Of a DNA stretch of 7,924 nucleotides, positions 5,081 through 7,924 are shown piece after piece. A model generated the notes under the pieces. It made no database searches. It had not been told where the DNA came from and saw nothing but the letters and a program-made list of their open reading frames with translations. Position numbers and translations under genes: made by a program. The stretch comes from Actinomycetes bacterium. GTDB lineage: Bacteria; Actinomycetota; Actinomycetes; Actinomycetales; JAJYRW01. How positions within the stretch are numbered: position 1 is the stretch's first letter; each line of letters opens with the position of its first letter. The stretch lies in NCBI GenBank assembly GCA_021793895.1, contig JAJYRW010000030.1, positions 1-7,924 on the forward strand, given 5' to 3'.

Positions 5081-6433
5081 CTATTCCCATTCGATTGTGC
5101 CGGGCGGCTTGCGCGTCACATCGAGTACGACCCGGTTCACATGCGGCACCTCGGCGGTGATGCGGTCGGAGACTCGAGCCAGAAGGTCAAACGGCAGCGG
5201 ATACCAGTCAGCCGTCATGGCGTCTTCGGAGACCACGGGCCGCAAAACAATTGGGTGCCCATAGGTGCGCTCCCCGTCGGTGACACCCACTGAGCGCACC
5301 TCGGCAAGCAACACGACTGGACACTGCCAGATTTCCCGATCCAAGCCGGCGCTGGTGAGTTCATCGCGCAAAATGGCGTCCGCCGCCCGCAGAACGTCGA
5401 GGCGCTCGGCCGTAATCTCGCCCACGATCCGGATTCCGAGCCCGGGCCCGGGGAACGGCTGGCGCCAGACAATTGATTCCGGGACGCCCAAGGCGGTACC
5501 GACTTGCCGCACCTCGCTTTTGAAAAGTTCGCGTAGCGGTTCGACCAGTTCGAACTGTAAATCTTCGGGTAGTCCGCCAACGTTGTGGTGGCTCTTGATG
5601 TTTTTGGCGCCATCGCCCACACCGGATTCCACCACGTCCGGGTAGACGGTGCCCTGGACGAGAAATTCCACCGGTTCATCGTCAGCTTCACCCGAGGCGA
5701 CAACGTCACGGGCTGCCGCCTGGAAAACCTCGATGAACTCATGGCCGATGATTTTGCGTTTTTCTTCCGGGTCACTCACGCCCGCCAGGGCGGTAAGAAA
5801 TCGCTCGCGTGCGTCGACAACCATGAGCTTGGCGCCGGTCGCGGCGACAAAATCACGCTCAACCTGCTCAATTTCATCCGCGCGCATTAGCCCGTGATCG
5901 ACAAGTACACAGGTCAGCTGCCTACCAACTGCTTTTTGCACCAGCGCCGCAGCTACGGCCGAGTCCACTCCGCCGGACAGACCACAGATGAGACGCGATT
6001 TTCCAACCTGCGCGCGGATCTTTGCGAGTTGGTCTGCAATAACCAAGTCGGTGGTCCACGCCGGCTCGATTCTTAGCTCTTCCAATAAATACGGCGCGAT
6101 GCTGGAATCGTGCAGAAGCCGGGCGACATCCGCTGGGGCGGAACTGTGATGGGGAGCAGCTGGATCGTTTGCTTCCGTGCCGACTAGGGCTACTGGAATA
6201 TTTCGCTGGCGCAGTTCTTGAATTAAACCAGCGGTCTTCTTTGTCCCAGTGCCAACTAGCAGCGCAGCGAGTGGCTCGCGTTCGAAAAACTCGGTGCTGG
6301 GGCGGTTGCCGCCGATGACCTCGGAATAGATATCGGCCCCGCGCACGACGCGCGCGGTTTGCTGCACATCGTGGGCATCGATGTCTACTACTAAGACCGG
6401 ACGAGGATGATCAATACCTGAAGCTGCACTCAC
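5081..6433 (-). CDS. guaA: GMP synthase with degenerate, cysteine-less amidotransferase domain
   Basis: GMP synthase converts XMP to GMP with ATP and ammonia in purine synthesis. The ATP-pyrophosphatase part looks complete: SGGVDS P-loop (about residues 153-158), VDHGLMR, a [16 protein letters not shown] segment and [11 protein letters not shown]. So does the dimerisation/XMP-binding part, with [23 protein letters not shown] and the terminal KPPGTIEWE. The N-terminal glutaminase part is abnormal. It has about 125 residues instead of about 205, making the protein 450 rather than the usual 510-525. VLVVD and YSEV survive from the first strand and helix, but the usual GGPSSVY segment reads GTGTKK. 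The GICYG nucleophile loop is replaced by ALVGTE (the Cys position aligns with G85), and no WHPE motif exists. There is no cysteine before C150. The frame is intact, so this is not a simple frameshift. GTG 6433 follows the DUF3817 stop by 9 bases with only a weak ribosome site, so expression is probably coupled. It should need free ammonia or a partner glutaminase. Confidence 0.93.
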   Translation of the reverse strand: MSAASGIDHPRPVLVVDIDAHDVQQTARVVRGADIYSEVIGGNRPSTEFFEREPLAALLVGTGTKKTAGLIQELRQRNIPVALVGTEANDPAAPHHSSAPADVARLLHDSSIAPYLLEELRIEPAWTTDLVIADQLAKIRAQVGKSRLICGLSGGVDSAVAAALVQKAVGRQLTCVLVDHGLMRADEIEQVERDFVAATGAKLMVVDARERFLTALAGVSDPEEKRKIIGHEFIEVFQAAARDVVASGEADDEPVEFLVQGTVYPDVVESGVGDGAKNIKSHHNVGGLPEDLQFELVEPLRELFKSEVRQVGTALGVPESIVWRQPFPGPGLGIRIVGEITAERLDVLRAADAILRDELTSAGLDREIWQCPVVLLAEVRSVGVTDGERTYGHPIVLRPVVSEDAMTADWYPLPFDLLARVSDRITAEVPHVNRVVLDVTRKPPGTIEWE

Positions 6434-6442
6434 GTCGTTAGC

Positions 6443-6937
6443 CTAGCGCGCAGCCGGCTCATCGGCTTCGGGCAACCAGTTGTGCGTGCGCTTTTCGACC
6501 ACGAAGGACAGCACGGGAACCACTCCCCCAAAGACCATGACCCACAAGCGGCTCCACGCCCAGCGCGCCCGGGACCACACGTCGTAAACAGTCCACAGAT
6601 AAACGACGTAAATCCAGCCGTGGACGAACGCCACCCAGTTGCCAATTACCTCTTCACCAAAACCATTTACTTGTACTAGGTACTTCAGCACCATCTCCAA
6701 CGTCAAGATGAGAAGCATGACACCGGTGATATACGCCATGATGCGGTAGCGCTTGAGGGCTGCGCGCGTGCTCGCCAGCGTTTCAGGGGCGGTCTGCGGC
6801 GCTTCAGAACCAGGGTGCTCGGCTCCAGAACCAACCTGCGCGGCTCCAGAACCAGCCTGCGGTGCTCCAGAACTAGTCTGTGGCGCTTCGCTTGCCGAGC
6901 TGTGCGGCTCGTGCGCCGAATTCGAATCGTTAGACAT
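6443..6937 (-). CDS. DUF3817 family membrane protein
   Basis: The 164-residue protein has a hydrophilic Ala/Pro/Gly/Ser/Gln-rich N-terminus (about 1-57) made partly of 7-residue repeats. A DUF3817 core follows: YRIMAYITGVMLL (helix about 66-86), WVAFVHGWIYVVYL (helix about 98-119) and VPVLSFVVEKRTH (third helix about 128-147). The core matches the family well; the long repeat-rich N-terminus is an addition. The function of the family is unknown. The ATG at 6937 directly abuts the SURF1 stop (TAGATG), with a GTGAG ribosome-like site 7 bases upstream. GMP synthase starts 9 bases after its own stop, so the three genes form a tight operon. Confidence 0.88.
   Translation of the reverse strand: MSNDSNSAHEPHSSASEAPQTSSGAPQAGSGAAQVGSGAEHPGSEAPQTAPETLASTRAALKRYRIMAYITGVMLLILTLEMVLKYLVQVNGFGEEVIGNWVAFVHGWIYVVYLWTVYDVWSRARWAWSRLWVMVFGGVVPVLSFVVEKRTHNWLPEADEPAAR
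6799..6882 (-). repeat. Four tandem 21-bp units in the DUF3817 gene
   Basis: Units at 6799-6819, 6820-6840, 6841-6861 and 6862-6882 share a CTCCAGAAC-like core and encode a heptad of the type APQxxSG. The period is a multiple of three, so copy-number change keeps the frame. It builds a flexible cytoplasmic or surface-exposed tail; the sidedness is not determined. Confidence 0.85.
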
Positions 6938-7903
6938 CTAAGAACTCACTTCTCTTACTTCAATTGGGCGCGACGAAGCAGCGTTGGCAGCATCCATCGG
7001 CGCGGAACCAGCAGCTGATTCGCTATCAGCCGGCGAGCCAGAATCTTGCGATGGCGCGGAGTCGGCCAGCGAGCCAGAACCCTCGGGGGTCCCGGAACCC
7101 GTTGGCGGTTCGCCATTCGAATGCGGATCGGACGGGCCGCCAGCAATTTCTTTTCGGCGCCGGGCATGATCACGCACCGAACGAATCCACAGCATCGTGA
7201 AGAAGCCGCCGAAAATCCACCATTCGAACGCGTAGGCAAGATTTTGCAGATTCAGCCCTGCATCTTCGGGCTCCGGAAGCGGCAAGAGGTGTGGTCCCCC
7301 ATCGGCAGCCGGTAGCTGCGCGGGATCCGACCCTTCCAATAAGACGTATCCAGTCCAGATCGGCCCACCCCACCGGTTGACCAGATCAGCACTGGCAATT
7401 CGCGATACCTGCCCCTCGGGTACCTGCTGGGGTTCCATCCCCTCCGAGGGACGCAAAACCCCCACAATCGTGACCTCTCCGGTCGGCGGATCCAGCTCTT
7501 GGGTGGGATCAGCAATCCAGCCGCGCAGTACCGGCAGCACGGCGTCCCCCACGCGAAGGGGAGTTAATACACCAAAGCCCGCGTCGCCGTCCAAAATCCG
7601 ATTCGGAACTAGGACCTGATCGGCGGCTTCGTACTCGCCAGTGATGGTGATGCGCTGATTTTCTGCCGCCCCGACAAAGGTCTGGCCGGGCTTGAGTATT
7701 GAATTTAGGGGCTGGGGTTCCATATTGGCTTCGGCGGCGGCCTCCGCAGCCAATTTTTGTTCAGCCCGCTCAGAGGCGCGATCTAATTGCCACGACCCCA
7801 GGCGGATGCACACTCCTGCCACGACTACTAGACCCAAAAAAAGCGCGAGCATCCGCAGCGTCAGCGCCGATCTCAAAAAGTCGCGGAACGTCACTTTGGG
7901 CAC
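6938..7903 (-). CDS. SURF1 family cytochrome oxidase assembly protein
   Basis: SURF1 helps to insert heme a into cytochrome c oxidase in the membrane. The family layout is clear: a first helix (about residues 16-34) followed by LGSWQLDR (35-42), an extracytoplasmic domain with a YEAADQVLVPNR-type segment and VLRGWI, and a second helix preceded by NLQNLAYAFEWW (218-229). After the second helix comes a basic stretch (RRRKE) and a tail of about 68 residues rich in Ser, Gly, Pro, Asp and Ala, which is longer than needed for the family. The GTG start at 7903 gives a normal N-terminus but has no good ribosome site; GTG 7894 is an alternative. It is the first gene of the SURF1 - DUF3817 - GMP synthase operon as far as the window shows. 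Confidence 0.9.
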   Translation of the reverse strand: MPKVTFRDFLRSALTLRMLALFLGLVVVAGVCIRLGSWQLDRASERAEQKLAAEAAAEANMEPQPLNSILKPGQTFVGAAENQRITITGEYEAADQVLVPNRILDGDAGFGVLTPLRVGDAVLPVLRGWIADPTQELDPPTGEVTIVGVLRPSEGMEPQQVPEGQVSRIASADLVNRWGGPIWTGYVLLEGSDPAQLPAADGGPHLLPLPEPEDAGLNLQNLAYAFEWWIFGGFFTMLWIRSVRDHARRRKEIAGGPSDPHSNGEPPTGSGTPEGSGSLADSAPSQDSGSPADSESAAGSAPMDAANAASSRPIEVREVSS

Positions 7904-7924
7904 GCTTGGACGTTACCGCGCTCA
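7904..7924 (-). promoter_or_regulatory. Possible -10 element for a leaderless SURF1 transcript
   Basis: On the minus strand TAACGT (7910-7915) stands 6 bases before the GTG at 7903, the spacing expected if transcription starts at the start codon. No Shine-Dalgarno sequence is visible here. The window ends too soon to judge a -35 box. Confidence 0.3.

Noticed and set aside
5215..5775. 186-residue minus-strand open frame inside guaA in another frame
   Set aside because: The guaA frame is conserved throughout this stretch; the alternative translation is Arg/Ser-rich without motifs.
5081..6433. A frameshift explaining the short amidotransferase domain of GuaA
   Set aside because: The upstream gene ends only 9 bases before the GuaA start, and no other frame inside residues 85-125 supplies GICYG or WHPE motifs, so the missing sequence is absent rather than shifted.

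Overview
This 7.9 kb window looks like the chromosome of a moderately GC-rich actinobacterium (Actinomycetota). The evidence is a PspC/LiaF-type envelope-stress membrane protein, a small membrane protein usually misannotated as 'LigA', a GT4 glycosyltransferase beside a PIG-L/MshB-type deacetylase, and an SURF1 - DUF3817 - GMP synthase gene string. Frequent GTG starts and weak ribosome sites fit too. SURF1 implies aerobic respiration with an aa3-type oxidase. The genus cannot be named from the sequence alone.

Layout. Positions 2-868 (+) hold the C-terminal part of a PspC/LiaF-like protein that enters from the left edge, joined by an ATGA overlap to a small two-helix membrane protein (865-1116, +). 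It meets a TauE/SafE-type permease (1113-1850, -) tail to tail, with overlapping stop codons. Upstream of the permease lie a direct repeat with an embedded hairpin (a candidate operator) and a good intrinsic terminator that ends the next leftward gene, a small 'LigA'-named membrane protein (2077-2559, -). A GT4 glycosyltransferase (2747-3958, -) and a PIG-L deacetylase (3970-4836, +) are divergent around a 12-bp perfect palindrome. A 244-bp gap rich in unusual repeats (4837-5080) separates the deacetylase from a leftward operon: SURF1 (6938-7903), DUF3817 (6443-6937) and a GMP synthase (5081-6433).

The most notable feature is the GMP synthase. Its ATP-pyrophosphatase and dimerisation domains look intact, but the N-terminal glutamine amidotransferase domain is about 80 residues too short and has no cysteine at all. 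The catalytic Cys-His-Glu motifs are gone, yet the reading frame is open. As encoded, the protein cannot hydrolyse glutamine by the usual mechanism. It should be ammonia-dependent, or should depend on a glutaminase encoded elsewhere. Secondary points are the modular repeats beside its 3' end, the palindrome that could act as a two-way -10 element, and the operator-like repeats before the permease.
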